Shown one piece after another: positions 1-8,355 of a stretch of 26,378 nucleotides of DNA. Numbering within the stretch: position 1 is the first letter of the stretch; each line of letters starts with the position of its first letter. A model generated the notes under the pieces. It was not told the DNA's origin. It was given only the letters and a program-made list of their open reading frames with translations, and did not search any database. This DNA comes from JAJFTV01 sp036825755 (GTDB lineage Bacteria > Chloroflexota > Anaerolineae > Anaerolineales > Anaerolineaceae). The DNA is taken from the NCBI GenBank assembly GCA_036825755.1, contig DAISXR010000046.1:1-26378 (forward strand), read 5' to 3'. Position numbers and translations under genes: made by a program.

Positions 1-59
1 CACACGATGTCAATCTGGAAGTTCTGGCACCTGTTCTGATCGAATTCTTTGAAGAATAG
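1..59 (+). CDS. 3' end of an unidentified gene (partial)
   Basis: The frame starting at base 3 reads without a stop to a TAG at 57-59 and would end in ...LEVLAPVLIEFFEE. A strong hairpin terminator follows about 50 bases later on the same strand, which supports a real gene ending here. Eighteen residues are too few to name a family. The gene continues to the left of the window. Confidence 0.4.
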   Translation, partial: HDVNLEVLAPVLIEFFEE

Positions 60-110
60 CCTTTGCTGTTGGTACCTAATTTTTCAGACCGAATTTCTGA
101 GACGACCAAT

Positions 111-141
111 AATCCTGGCGAATGGATACGTCGCCAGGATT
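111..141. terminator. Bidirectional intrinsic terminator between convergent genes
   Basis: A perfect 11-bp stem (aatcctggcga / tcgccaggatt, 111-121 and 131-141) has a 9-base loop. On the plus strand it is followed by the T-rich tatttatg, and on the minus strand by attattgg. It lies between the partial plus-strand gene ending at 59 and the minus-strand oxidoreductase ending at 246, so it can serve both. Confidence 0.75.
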
Positions 142-245
142 TATTTATGAGAAAGACAAAACCGTTCTCAGGGAAAATGGTATTTTTACTGGACAGAACC
201 TGTGGACTAAGCGGCGAATCTTCGCTTACTGTTGACCCTGTTTCT

Positions 246-1145
246 TCATTCACCCCGATACAGAGCAACCGCTTCTGCGAGCGTCTGGATGGTTTCGACT
301 CGGAAGGGATTGATATGGAACATGATATGGTCAGTACCCATTGCGGTATATTCCTGCAGCGCCTGTGCCAGCTCGGTTGGGGTGCCAGACAGGTATCCGC
401 GTTTTTTCTCAGTATTCCAATCCAACCACTGCGGAAAGGCCAGACTGGCTGTGTACGAAAACTGGATTGAGGAGACCTCGCGCCCTTCATCGCGGCAGGC
501 TTTCATAAAAGCTTTTCGGCGTGTCTCGGCTGACCTCGGAATGGTCGTGTAGCAAGTATTCCAGATATCAGCGTAATGTGCGGTCAACCTCATCATACGG
601 GGGCTGGCGGTGCCCACCATCAATGGTATCCCACCCGGCCGCGGTGAACGCGGAGAGATCTCACAATCACGCGCGGTGTAATACTGACCGGAAAAATCGA
701 CCTGGCCGCTCTTCAGCAAGGGTTGAATGATCTGCAAAGCCTCTTCCATCCGGCTGACGCGATGATCAAATGGTAGCCCGAACGCCTCGTACTCGGGTTG
801 GTTCCAGCCTGCTCCTACCCCCAATATGAGCCTGCCGCCGCTGATCTCATCCACCGTGTGCGCCATTTTCGCCAGGATGGCCGGGTTTCGGAATGAATTG
901 CATGCTACCAATGTGCCCAATTCCACCCGCTGTGTCACCGCGGCCAGCGCGGAGAGCATGCTCCATCCTTCCCAGATACCGGTTGTCTTCCCCCGTTTGG
1001 ACCGATATAGAAGGTGATCATATACCCACAGTGAATCAAAAGAACCTGCATCGATGATTTGCGCCAGGTCGCGGATCTCGGACCAATGATAGGCTCGATT
1101 GAGACTGGATAGTTCAACCAGCATCATCACTACGCCAATTTTCAT
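246..1145 (-). CDS. LLM-class (luciferase-like) F420-dependent oxidoreductase
   Basis: A 299-residue protein of the bacterial luciferase-like (beta/alpha)8 family, whose members use reduced F420 or FMN. Visible hallmarks are the N-terminal MKIGVVM strand, the SFDSLWVYDHL segment near residues 35-45, the VELGTLVACNSFRNPAILAKMAHTVDE stretch around 75-100 (a run common to F420 members), and the GGRLILGVGAGWNQPEYEAFG cofactor-side motif around 103-123. Length is normal for the family. The ATG at 1145 is preceded by AGGTG four bases upstream. The gene stands alone on the minus strand, divergent from the peptide transporter operon, and its promoter must lie within or beyond the N gap. The substrate cannot be told from sequence, and FMN rather than F420 use is possible. 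Confidence 0.85.
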   Translation of the reverse strand: MKIGVVMMLVELSSLNRAYHWSEIRDLAQIIDAGSFDSLWVYDHLLYRSKRGKTTGIWEGWSMLSALAAVTQRVELGTLVACNSFRNPAILAKMAHTVDEISGGRLILGVGAGWNQPEYEAFGLPFDHRVSRMEEALQIIQPLLKSGQVDFSGQYYTARDCEISPRSPRPGGIPLMVGTASPRMMRLTAHYADIWNTCYTTIPRSAETRRKAFMKACRDEGREVSSIQFSYTASLAFPQWLDWNTEKKRGYLSGTPTELAQALQEYTAMGTDHIMFHINPFRVETIQTLAEAVALYRGE

Positions 1146-1154
1146 AAATCACCT

Positions 1155-1254
1155 NNNNNNNNNNNNNNNNNNNNNNNNNNNNNNNNNNNNNNNNNNNNNN
1201 NNNNNNNNNNNNNNNNNNNNNNNNNNNNNNNNNNNNNNNNNNNNNNNNNNNNNN
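1155..1254. other. Assembly gap (100 N), true length unknown
   Basis: One hundred N bases separate the start of the oxidoreductase from the interior of the binding-protein gene. Unlike the other two gaps, its flanks are not duplicated, so it is a scaffold join with real sequence missing. The missing part should include the divergent promoters and roughly the first 90-130 codons of the binding-protein gene, so the true gap is probably longer than 100 bases. Confidence 0.9.
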
Positions 1255-2574
1255 TGGGTGATGAGCGAAGACGCAACCACCTACACCTATCACCTGCGCC
1301 AGGGCATCCTCTTCCATAACGGAGAGGAAATGAAAGCAGCCGATGTGGTCGCTTCCATGAACCGCTGGTTGGATAACGCCGCCAACGCGCAAAGCCTGAC
1401 AGGAGATGCCCGTTTTTATGAAGTAGATGAATATACCGTCGAAATCAAAATGGCGGTGGGTTCTCCGTACCTGAACCTGATGATCGGTGGATTGGGTCAG
1501 CATGCTGCCATCATGCCTGCCTCTGTGGTGGAAGATGTGGATGCTGAAACCGGGTTGATCAAGGAATACATCGGCACCGGACCGTATAAGCTGGATAGCT
1601 GGGTGGAAAACCAGTACATCAAACTGGTCCGCAACGAAGAATACCAACCCTACGGCGTGGAAGGCGATTATTCCGGTTGGGCGGGTTACAAACACGCCTA
1701 CATCGATACCGTTTACTTTGATTTCGTGGCTGATGCCAATACCATCGTGGCCGGCATCCAGACCGGTGAATATGATGCCACCGCCAGCCTGTCGAACGAT
1801 AACTACGACATGTTTGCCGCAGATGACAACTATTACATCATCTCCGCCGAATCTGAACAGCCCGCTTTGATCTTTAATAAATCACAGGGCTGGGGTGCTG
1901 ATGCCAAATTCCGCCAGGCTGTTGCCGCTCTGCTGAACATCGACGACATCCTGTTTGCGGCCTACGGAAATACTGACTTCTACAATATGTACTCCTCGTA
2001 CATGTTCGAAAGCCAGACAGACTGGTACACCGACCGCGGTTCTGAATACTACAATGTTCAGGATACCGAAAAAGCTCTGGCGCTGTTTGAGGAAGCCGGT
2101 TTTACACCCAATGACACCTTCACCCTGCTGGTTGCCAGTGACTCACCCGATTTCTACTCGATGGCCATTGTGATCCAGAACCAGTTCACCGCTGCCGGCC
2201 TCAAGTGCGATCTGTTGGTCTATGACTGGTCTACATTTGTTGACGTACGCAATAACCAGCCCGACAAATACAATGCGTTCATCACCTCGTTCTCCGAAAA
2301 AGTGCTCCCCAACATGAACCTGTTCCTCAGCCCCACCTGGGCCGGCTGGTGCACGGATGAGCGAATTGTGAACGATCTGGCATCCATTGCCACCCAGACG
2401 GATATCCCGGTTGCCCAGCAGACCTGGTACGACCTGCAGGAATATATGTGGGCAGAGAGCATGCCGATTGTCAAATTCGGCAATACCGTCGTTTGGGGCG
2501 TTGTGAACAAGAAAGTTCAGGGGATGGACTACTTTAACTGGGTAACCTTTGTGGATGCCCAGATCGTTGAGTAA
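1255..2574 (+). CDS. Peptide/oligopeptide ABC transporter substrate-binding protein (SBP_bac_5), N-terminus missing
   Basis: The visible 439 residues are the C-terminal four fifths of a DppA/OppA-like solute receptor that captures peptides (or another family substrate such as nickel chelates) outside the membrane and delivers them to the permeases encoded next. Family signs are the TYTYHLRQGILFHNGEEMKAADVVASMNRW segment just after the gap, GTGPYKLDSWVENQYIKLVRNEEY near visible residues 105-128, and the KFRQAVAALLNIDDI hinge segment. Full-length members have about 520-600 residues, so the signal peptide and first lobe start are lost in the gap. The codons before 1255 are unknown, and any start called through the N run would be false. 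A stable hairpin follows at 2619-2650, before the permease genes. Confidence 0.9.
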   Translation, partial: WVMSEDATTYTYHLRQGILFHNGEEMKAADVVASMNRWLDNAANAQSLTGDARFYEVDEYTVEIKMAVGSPYLNLMIGGLGQHAAIMPASVVEDVDAETGLIKEYIGTGPYKLDSWVENQYIKLVRNEEYQPYGVEGDYSGWAGYKHAYIDTVYFDFVADANTIVAGIQTGEYDATASLSNDNYDMFAADDNYYIISAESEQPALIFNKSQGWGADAKFRQAVAALLNIDDILFAAYGNTDFYNMYSSYMFESQTDWYTDRGSEYYNVQDTEKALALFEEAGFTPNDTFTLLVASDSPDFYSMAIVIQNQFTAAGLKCDLLVYDWSTFVDVRNNQPDKYNAFITSFSEKVLPNMNLFLSPTWAGWCTDERIVNDLASIATQTDIPVAQQTWYDLQEYMWAESMPIVKFGNTVVWGVVNKKVQGMDYFNWVTFVDAQIVE

Positions 2575-2618
2575 CCTGACCGGTTGATCCTGGAAGTTCA
2601 ATTTTATTGTTACAGAAT

Positions 2619-2650
2619 GCTCGTGCCAGTATGGATATACTGGCACGAGC
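2619..2650 (+). promoter_or_regulatory. Perfect 14-bp stem-loop between binding-protein and permease genes
   Basis: gctcgtgccagtat pairs exactly with atactggcacgagc around the 4-base loop ggat. No T tract follows, so it is not a classical terminator. In many ABC operons a hairpin here protects the 3' end of the binding-protein mRNA or partly attenuates transcription, so that receptor exceeds permease. That role is inferred from position. Confidence 0.7.
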
Positions 2651-2692
2651 GACAAATTTCAGGAAACTATCCCGGTCAAGGAGCATCCTTCC

Positions 2693-3643
2693 ATGCAGAA
2701 GTATATTTTCAGAAGGCTTTTATCATTAATTCCGGTTTTGTTTGTTGTTTCCATCGCCATCTTTTTGCTGATTCACCTTACTCCTGGTGATCCGGCTGCC
2801 AGGATGTTGGGTGACCAGGCCACCGATGCGGCCATTGCGGAGTTACGCGATAGATTGGGCCTCAATGACCCCCTTCCGGTTCAATATGTACGATGGATAG
2901 GTGGATTATTACATGGTGATTTGGGTGAATCCCTGTTCATGGATGAGCCTATGATCGACATCCTTGCGAGTCATCTCAAACCAACCCTGCAATTGACCAC
3001 CTGCGCCCTGGTATTTGCCGTGCTGTTCGCCATACCGCTCGGTATCCTGGCGGCAAAAACCCGGGGCACGGCCAGTGATCAAATCATCTCTGCGCTCTCC
3101 ATTGTGGGAATTTCATTGCCCAGCTTTCTGTTAGGTCTGATCTTAATTCTCAGCCTGGCGGTACAGGCCGGATGGCTGCCCGTTGCCGGGTATAAATCAA
3201 TTGAAGAGTTTGGCTTTGGTGTCCATCTCAAATACATGGTGATGCCGGCTATCGCATTGGGTTTCATTGAGGCGGCGCTGATGATCCGCATGACGCGTTC
3301 ATCCATGCTGGAAATCCTGGGCAGTGATTACATCCGCATGGCCAAGGCGAAGGGCGTCTCCAACTTTGTCATTTTTACCAAACACGCTCTGCGTAATGCG
3401 CTCATCTCCATCGTCACGGTGATCGGGCAGGCGTTTATGGTATTGCTGGGCGGGGCCACGGTCACAGAATCCATCTTCAATATACCGGGCGTCGGAAAAT
3501 TGACTCTCAACGCGGTGATGAGTCGTGATTATGAGGTAATCCAGGCCGTTGTTCTGCTGGTTTCATTGACCAATGTCCTCATCACATTATTTATCGATCT
3601 GCTGTACGGCATCATCGATCCGCGCGTCAGAATTGTCAATTAG
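2693..3643 (+). CDS. dppB: Peptide ABC transporter permease, DppB/OppB type
   Basis: A 316-residue inner-membrane permease with six predicted membrane spans; it forms the channel with the DppC-type protein encoded next. The N-terminus (RLLSLIPVLFVVSIAIFLLIHLTPGDPA) holds the first span and the family TPGDP motif, followed by the usual extracellular GLNDPLPVQYVRW...HGDLGESL region. The cytoplasmic EAA loop that docks the ATPases is seen near residues 215-235 (YIRMAKAKGVSNFVIFTKHALRNA). The ATG is preceded by AGGAG nine bases upstream. Seventeen bases separate it from dppC. The substrate class within the Dpp/Opp/Nik/Gsi family is not settled by the permease. Confidence 0.93.
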   Translation: MQKYIFRRLLSLIPVLFVVSIAIFLLIHLTPGDPAARMLGDQATDAAIAELRDRLGLNDPLPVQYVRWIGGLLHGDLGESLFMDEPMIDILASHLKPTLQLTTCALVFAVLFAIPLGILAAKTRGTASDQIISALSIVGISLPSFLLGLILILSLAVQAGWLPVAGYKSIEEFGFGVHLKYMVMPAIALGFIEAALMIRMTRSSMLEILGSDYIRMAKAKGVSNFVIFTKHALRNALISIVTVIGQAFMVLLGGATVTESIFNIPGVGKLTLNAVMSRDYEVIQAVVLLVSLTNVLITLFIDLLYGIIDPRVRIVN

Positions 3644-3660
3644 GTGAATGGAGCGAAACG

Positions 3661-4542
3661 ATGATGAATCAACGAGTAGAACTCCAAGGTATTAAGAAAG
3701 CACTTCAAAAAGAGCAGCGACAGCTCCTTGTTCGAAAATTCTTCCGCAACCGCCTGGCCATATTGGGCACCATCATTACTTTAGCGATGATTTTACTGGC
3801 CGTATTTGCTGATGTGCTGGCACCCCAGGGACCGCTGGATATGGTGGTACGAGATCGCCTGAAAGCGCCGGATTCGCAGTATTTATTCGGAACGGATACA
3901 TTTGGCCGCGATGTGTTATCCCGAACCATCTACGGAGCGCGTGTTTCCATGATTATTGGAGCAGCCGTTGGGCTGAGTTCGATGGTTTTAGGGATGATTT
4001 TGGGCCTGTATGCCAGTTATTACAAACCGTTGGACAACATTCTAATGCGCATCTGTGATGGTCTGAGCGCCATCCCTTCCACTTTACTGGCTATCGCCTT
4101 AATGGCAGTACTGGGTTCGACGATGACCAACGTGATCATTGCCATGAGCATTGTAGCGGTACCCCGGTTGGCGCGTATTTCGCGCGCTGCGGCCGTGGTG
4201 GTAAAAGAACAAACCTATATCGAAGCGATGCGCTCTACCGGCGCTTATGACTTCCGCATCCTGTGGAAACATATCGCTCCCAACATACTGTCACCGATTG
4301 TGGTACAGACCACCTATACCTTTGCCAACGCCATTATCACCGAAGCAGCCCTGAGTTTCCTCGGCGTCGGTGTTCCGGTGCCCACACCCAGTTGGGGCAA
4401 CATCCTGTATGAGGGGAAAACAGTGATCAACAAAGCCTGGTGGATGATTGTTTTTCCGGGCGCTTTCACGGCCATAGCCGTTTTGGGGATGAATATCTTC
4501 GGCGATGGGCTGCGTGATATTCTGGATCCCTACACTAATTAA
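3661..4542 (+). CDS. dppC: Peptide ABC transporter permease, DppC/OppC type
   Basis: A 293-residue permease with the OppC_N-type start (KFFRNRLAILGTIITLAMILLAVFADVLAPQGP, first span about residues 28-55) and the family signature YLFGTDTFGRDVLSRTIYGARVS at about 75-98. The EAA loop is YIEAMRSTGAYDFRILWKHIAPNILSP, around 182-208. It pairs with the DppB-type subunit. Two ATG codons occur in tandem at 3661 and 3664, with GGAG seven bases before the first, so the first is kept. The next gene starts eleven bases downstream with its own strong ribosome-binding site. Confidence 0.93.
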   Translation: MMNQRVELQGIKKALQKEQRQLLVRKFFRNRLAILGTIITLAMILLAVFADVLAPQGPLDMVVRDRLKAPDSQYLFGTDTFGRDVLSRTIYGARVSMIIGAAVGLSSMVLGMILGLYASYYKPLDNILMRICDGLSAIPSTLLAIALMAVLGSTMTNVIIAMSIVAVPRLARISRAAAVVVKEQTYIEAMRSTGAYDFRILWKHIAPNILSPIVVQTTYTFANAIITEAALSFLGVGVPVPTPSWGNILYEGKTVINKAWWMIVFPGAFTAIAVLGMNIFGDGLRDILDPYTN

Positions 4543-4552
4543 GGAGGTAACC

Positions 4553-5545
4553 ATGAGCGAAACCATTCTACAGGTAAACAACTTAACCACCTCCTTCAAA
4601 ACCGACCGGGGAATTATGAAAGCCGTTGACGGCGTTTCTCTGCACGTGCAGAAAGGCGAAATCCTGGGTCTGGTAGGTGAATCCGGCTGCGGTAAAAGCG
4701 TTACTTCTCAATCCATTATGCGTTTATACGATGAAAAATACCTGGTGAAGTACGAAGGTGAAATTTTCTTTGACGGAATGGATTTATTGAAACTTCCTGA
4801 AAGAAAAATGCAGGCTGTGCGCGGAAAAGATATCGCCATGGTGTTCCAGGATTCACTCAGTTCGCTGAACCCGGTTTTCACCGTGGGTAATCAGATCATG
4901 GAAGCACTGAAAATCCACCAGGGATTGAAGCAGGCGGATGCCAGAGAGAGGTCCATCGAGATGCTGCGGTTGGTGGGCATTCCATCCCCTGAAAAACGGG
5001 TTGACCAGTATCCGCACGAACTCTCCGGCGGGATGCGCCAGCGGGTGATGATTGCCTGCGCGCTGTGCTGCCAGCCCAAGTTGCTGATTGCGGATGAACC
5101 CACCACTGCCCTGGACGTCACAATTCAGGCGCAAATCATGGAATTGATTGTGGATCTGAACCGTAAGCTCAACATGGGTGTCATCCTCATCACACACGAT
5201 CTCTCGGTGGTGGCTGAGACTTGCAGCCGCGTGGCTGTGATGTACCTTGGTCAGATCGTGGAGGAAGCTGGGGTGGATGACCTGTTTGATCATCCCATGC
5301 ACCCCTATACCCTGGGGCTGTTGAATTCCATCCCCAAAATGGAGGGTGAAAGGGCAGAGAGACTGTATGTGATTGAGGGCATGGTGCCTCTGCTCAGTCA
5401 GATTCCGCAGGGCTGCCGTTTCCGGCCGCGCTGTCCATACGCCAGTGAGCGCTGCCTGCAGGAAATGCCCTCCCTGCAAAAAGTGACTGAGACTCAGTTT
5501 GTCCGCTGCTGGAACATCGAGCAGATACACGAGACCAGGCGGTAA
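4553..5545 (+). CDS. dppD: Peptide ABC transporter ATP-binding protein, DppD/OppD type
   Basis: A 330-residue ATPase that, with the DppF-type partner, powers import. Walker A GESGCGKS is at residues 42-49, the Q-loop Gln at about 99, the ABC signature LSGGMRQR at 157-164, Walker B LLIADEP at 177-183 and the switch His in LITHD at 215. The C-terminal oligopeptide-ATPase extension carries the Cys-rich run GCRFRPRCPYASERC, a conserved feature of DppD/OppD proteins. An upstream in-frame ATG at 4505 exists, but it lies inside dppC and has no ribosome-binding site. The ATG at 4553 has AAGGAGG four bases before it, so it is chosen. It ends three bases before dppF. Confidence 0.93.
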   Translation: MSETILQVNNLTTSFKTDRGIMKAVDGVSLHVQKGEILGLVGESGCGKSVTSQSIMRLYDEKYLVKYEGEIFFDGMDLLKLPERKMQAVRGKDIAMVFQDSLSSLNPVFTVGNQIMEALKIHQGLKQADARERSIEMLRLVGIPSPEKRVDQYPHELSGGMRQRVMIACALCCQPKLLIADEPTTALDVTIQAQIMELIVDLNRKLNMGVILITHDLSVVAETCSRVAVMYLGQIVEEAGVDDLFDHPMHPYTLGLLNSIPKMEGERAERLYVIEGMVPLLSQIPQGCRFRPRCPYASERCLQEMPSLQKVTETQFVRCWNIEQIHETRR

Positions 5546-5548
5546 AAC

Positions 5549-6523
5549 ATGCATAACGAAAACGATATCATTCTGAAAGCAGAACACGTCAAAAAGTATT
5601 TCCCCATCAAAGGATTGGTTGGCAATGTGACCGGTAATGTGAAGGCGGTCGATGATGTGTCCATGCATCTGTTTCGAGGGGAAACCTATGGCCTGGTGGG
5701 TGAAACCGGCTGCGGAAAGTCGACGCTGGGGCGCACATTAATCAACCTGTTGGAAGCCACCTCGGGGAACATCACCATTAACGGGCAGGAAATAACACGG
5801 ATCAAGCCAAAGGAGATGCACTTTCTCCGGCAGAAAATCCAGATGGTGTTTCAGGATCCCTATACTTCTCTCAATCCACGCATGCGTATCGGTGATATTC
5901 TCACCGAGGTGCTGGAAATCCAGCATATCGGCAAGCGAGCCGAGAGGATGGACATGGTGATTGAAATGCTGGAAAAAGTGGGCTTGCGGGTGGAGCATTA
6001 TTATCGCTATCCGCATGAGCTTTCCGGCGGGCAGCGCCAGCGGGTTGGTCTGGCGCGCGCTATCATCCTCAACCCGGATCTGGTCGTTTGCGACGAACCG
6101 GTTTCCGCTCTGGACGTGTCGGTGCGTTCGCAGATCATCAATCTACTGCTCGACATGCAGCAGGACCGCAATCTCACCTATCTGTTTATTTCGCATGACA
6201 TGAGCGTGATCCGGTATACCTCACGCAGAACCGGTGTGATGTATCTGGGTCATCTGGTGGAAGAAGCGGTGACGGATGATCTGTTCGCGAATCCCATGCA
6301 CCCCTATACCCAGGTGCTTCTCTCGGCGGTGCCTACCCCCAATCCCCACATCAAGCGAAAACGGATTGTCCTGTCCGGCGACCTGCCCTCACCCATCAAC
6401 CCCCCCACAGGTTGCGTATTTCATACCCGCTGCCCGGCCGCCAAAGAAATTTGCCTGTCGCAGCTCCCGGAGATGGTGGAACTTGCTCCGAACCACCGGG
6501 TGGCCTGTCATATTGGTGCCTGA
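5549..6523 (+). CDS. dppF: Peptide ABC transporter ATP-binding protein, DppF/OppF type
   Basis: A 324-residue second ATPase of the importer. Walker A is GETGCGKST at residues 51-59. The signature LSGGQRQRVGLARAI lies near 155-169, followed by Walker B LVVCDEPVSALDVSVR and the switch segment LFISHDMSVIRY. The C-terminal extension again has Cys (GCVFHTRCPAAKEIC). DppD and DppF proteins form a heterodimer below the two permeases. The gene starts three bases after dppD and is the last gene of the operon, with a hairpin terminator about 45 bases beyond its stop. Confidence 0.93.
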   Translation: MHNENDIILKAEHVKKYFPIKGLVGNVTGNVKAVDDVSMHLFRGETYGLVGETGCGKSTLGRTLINLLEATSGNITINGQEITRIKPKEMHFLRQKIQMVFQDPYTSLNPRMRIGDILTEVLEIQHIGKRAERMDMVIEMLEKVGLRVEHYYRYPHELSGGQRQRVGLARAIILNPDLVVCDEPVSALDVSVRSQIINLLLDMQQDRNLTYLFISHDMSVIRYTSRRTGVMYLGHLVEEAVTDDLFANPMHPYTQVLLSAVPTPNPHIKRKRIVLSGDLPSPINPPTGCVFHTRCPAAKEICLSQLPEMVELAPNHRVACHIGA

Positions 6524-6567
6524 AAATTCACCGAAATACTGATCTATAATTCACTACACGCATTAAG

Positions 6568-6600
6568 ACGAGCCCCTGTTTTCAGAGGCTCGTTAAATTT
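6568..6600. terminator. Intrinsic terminator closing the peptide transporter operon
   Basis: acgagcc pairs with ggctcgt (6568-6574 and 6587-6593). After one mismatch an inner ctg/cag pair closes a tttt loop, and ttaaattt follows. It lies between convergent dppF and the trehalose synthase gene and could act in both directions, though the T run is clearer on the plus strand. Confidence 0.7.
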
Positions 6601-6619
6601 ACCTTCAGTCTCATTGAAT

Positions 6620-8263
6620 CTATACTTCAAAATTATCTGCTCCTGACCCCTGCGGCTTCAGAAACACCGATTGAAATGGTCCCAGGTTGAAGTGGAGCAT
6701 ATCCTGCTCCATCACATATCTGCTCTCTGTGATCAGATCCACAAACCGCGAGGCGTTTTCCAGCGGGTTATGCAGGTGAATTTTCACTCCCGCATCACTT
6801 AAATTATGAAAAAACAGCATATCTTCTCCTTCATTCGTCCGCCGAAAGGCCAGCACGCGCGGATCCTCGCCGGTCAGTAGTGAGAGGCTGGTTCCGCCAA
6901 ACACCTTCTCCTGCTTGCGGATTCTGATCAGACGCTGGATTTTCTTCCAGATGGAATGGGGTGCCAGCAGGGTGTCATGCAGGTTGACCCGTTCGGGCGC
7001 GTATTCTGCCGAGTTGATCACCGGCGTAGACAGCTCTTCTGCGGTGGAGAACCCGGCATTGACCGATTCATCCCACTGCATGGGCGTACGCACACCATCA
7101 CGGTCAGGCAGGTTCAGGTTATCCCCCATACCAATTTCATCGCCGTAGTATAAAAACGGGCTACCCGGCATGGAGAAGAGCAGGTTATGCGCCAGCTCAA
7201 TTTTCCCCGGGTGATTATCCAGCAGTGGAGCCAGCCGTCGGCGGATGCCCAGGTTGAGCCTCATCCCGGGTTCAGGCGCGAATTCCTTCCACATCCAATC
7301 ACGCTCAGCAAGTGTAACCATCTCCAGCGTCAGTTCATCATGATTGCGCAAAAAGGTTGCCCACTGGCAGTTCGCCGGGATTGCCGGTGTATCCAGCAAA
7401 ACCCCTTCGATGGGAGCTTTATCATGAGCGCGCATGCCCATAAACATTTTTGGCATCAACGGAAAATGAAATGCCATGTGAAATTCGTCATCATTGCCCA
7501 GATATTCCACCACATCCTGCGGGGGTTGATTGGCCTCACAGATCAACACCTTGCCGGGGTAATGAGTATCCACATAACTGCGCATCTGTTTGAGGAAGGC
7601 ATGCGTTTCAGGTAGATTCTCGCAGTTCGTACCCTCCCTTTCAAATAAATAGGGAACTGCATCCACCCTGAACCCATCGATCCCCAAATCCAGCCAGTAC
7701 TGCATCACCTTCAACATTTCGGCCTGTACTTCCGGGTTGTCATAATTCAGATCCGGCTGGCTGGAGTAAAACCTGTGCCAGAAGTATTGACCGGCCTGCT
7801 CATCCCAGGTCCAGTTTGATTTTTCGGTGTCCAGGAAGATGATACGGGCATCCTGATATTTTTGGTCGGTGTCGCTCCAGACATAATAATCACGGTATGG
7901 AGAGTTGCGATCCGCACGGGCTGATTGAAACCAGGGGTGTTGATCAGAAGTATGATTCACCACCAGATCCATGATGATCTTCATATCCTGTGCGTGAATC
8001 TCTTCCACCAGATTGTGAAAATCCGCCAGCATACCGTAATCGGGATCGATGGCATAGTAATTGGCGATGTCATATCCGTCATCCAGCCGTGGGGAGACAA
8101 AAACGGGCAGCAGCCATACACAATCCACACCCAGGTCTTTCAGATATCCGATCTTGCTTGTGAGGCCGTTCAAGTCACCAATTCCGTCTCCGTTGCTGTC
8201 CATAAACGAGCGCACATAAACCTCGTAAAATACGACATTTTTATACCAGTAGCGATTTTCCAT
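6620..8263 (-). CDS. treS: Trehalose synthase (maltose alpha-D-glucosyltransferase), GH13
   Basis: A 547-residue cytoplasmic GH13 enzyme that interconverts maltose and trehalose by intramolecular transglucosylation. The whole N-terminal run YKNVVFYEVYVRSFMDSNGDG...GDL is TreS-like. Region I DLVVNH is at about 99-104. The predicted nucleophile is D201 in DGFRVDAV, the acid/base E243 in CEANQ, and the third acid D309 in RNHDE. PYLFEREGTNCENLPETHAF (204-223) is diagnostic for TreS against plain alpha-glucosidases. No C-terminal maltokinase domain is fused, unlike some TreS proteins. No signal peptide is seen. The ATG at 8263 has GGGAG about nine bases upstream. It follows the sugar permease genes with two hairpins between, so it probably acts on the imported sugar. 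Confidence 0.88.
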   Translation of the reverse strand: MENRYWYKNVVFYEVYVRSFMDSNGDGIGDLNGLTSKIGYLKDLGVDCVWLLPVFVSPRLDDGYDIANYYAIDPDYGMLADFHNLVEEIHAQDMKIIMDLVVNHTSDQHPWFQSARADRNSPYRDYYVWSDTDQKYQDARIIFLDTEKSNWTWDEQAGQYFWHRFYSSQPDLNYDNPEVQAEMLKVMQYWLDLGIDGFRVDAVPYLFEREGTNCENLPETHAFLKQMRSYVDTHYPGKVLICEANQPPQDVVEYLGNDDEFHMAFHFPLMPKMFMGMRAHDKAPIEGVLLDTPAIPANCQWATFLRNHDELTLEMVTLAERDWMWKEFAPEPGMRLNLGIRRRLAPLLDNHPGKIELAHNLLFSMPGSPFLYYGDEIGMGDNLNLPDRDGVRTPMQWDESVNAGFSTAEELSTPVINSAEYAPERVNLHDTLLAPHSIWKKIQRLIRIRKQEKVFGGTSLSLLTGEDPRVLAFRRTNEGEDMLFFHNLSDAGVKIHLHNPLENASRFVDLITESRYVMEQDMLHFNLGPFQSVFLKPQGSGADNFEV

Positions 8264-8289
8264 ACCACGATCTCCCTGTTATCACAGCC

Positions 8290-8312
8290 TCGGCGCTGGA
8301 TTTCAGCGCCGA
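8290..8312 (-). promoter_or_regulatory. Stem-loop between the permease gene and treS
   Basis: A perfect 9-bp GC-rich stem, tcggcgctg / cagcgccga, encloses a 5-base loop and lies just upstream of the treS ribosome-binding site. No T run follows in the direction of transcription. It may be an mRNA-processing or stability element that tunes treS relative to the transporter. The role is inferred from position only. Confidence 0.55.
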
Positions 8313-8329
8313 AGCAGAATTTAATCAAA

Positions 8330-8355
8330 GATAAGCCCACAAAAATGGACTTATC
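8330..8355 (-). terminator. Weak terminator-like hairpin overlapping the AglG-like stop codon
   Basis: On the minus strand gataag pairs with cttatc, with a further three inner pairs after one mismatch, followed by tttgattaaatt. The hairpin includes the TAA stop of the permease gene at 8351-8353. It could partly terminate transcription before treS. The short AT-rich stem keeps confidence low. Confidence 0.45.

Noticed and set aside
63..552. Overlapping plus-strand open frames at the left end
   Set aside because: They cross the terminator hairpin at 111-141 and run antisense to the oxidoreductase C-terminus, with no family resemblance.
1099..1254. Apparent start of the peptide-binding protein at 1099 through the N run
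   Set aside because: These bases are the antisense of the oxidoreductase start plus unknown sequence; the translation has no signal peptide and the gap has no defined length.
4853..5668. Minus-strand open frame (271 codons) across dppD and dppF
   Set aside because: It runs opposite two ATPase genes with complete Walker and signature motifs. The His/Gln-rich translation is typical of an antisense shadow.
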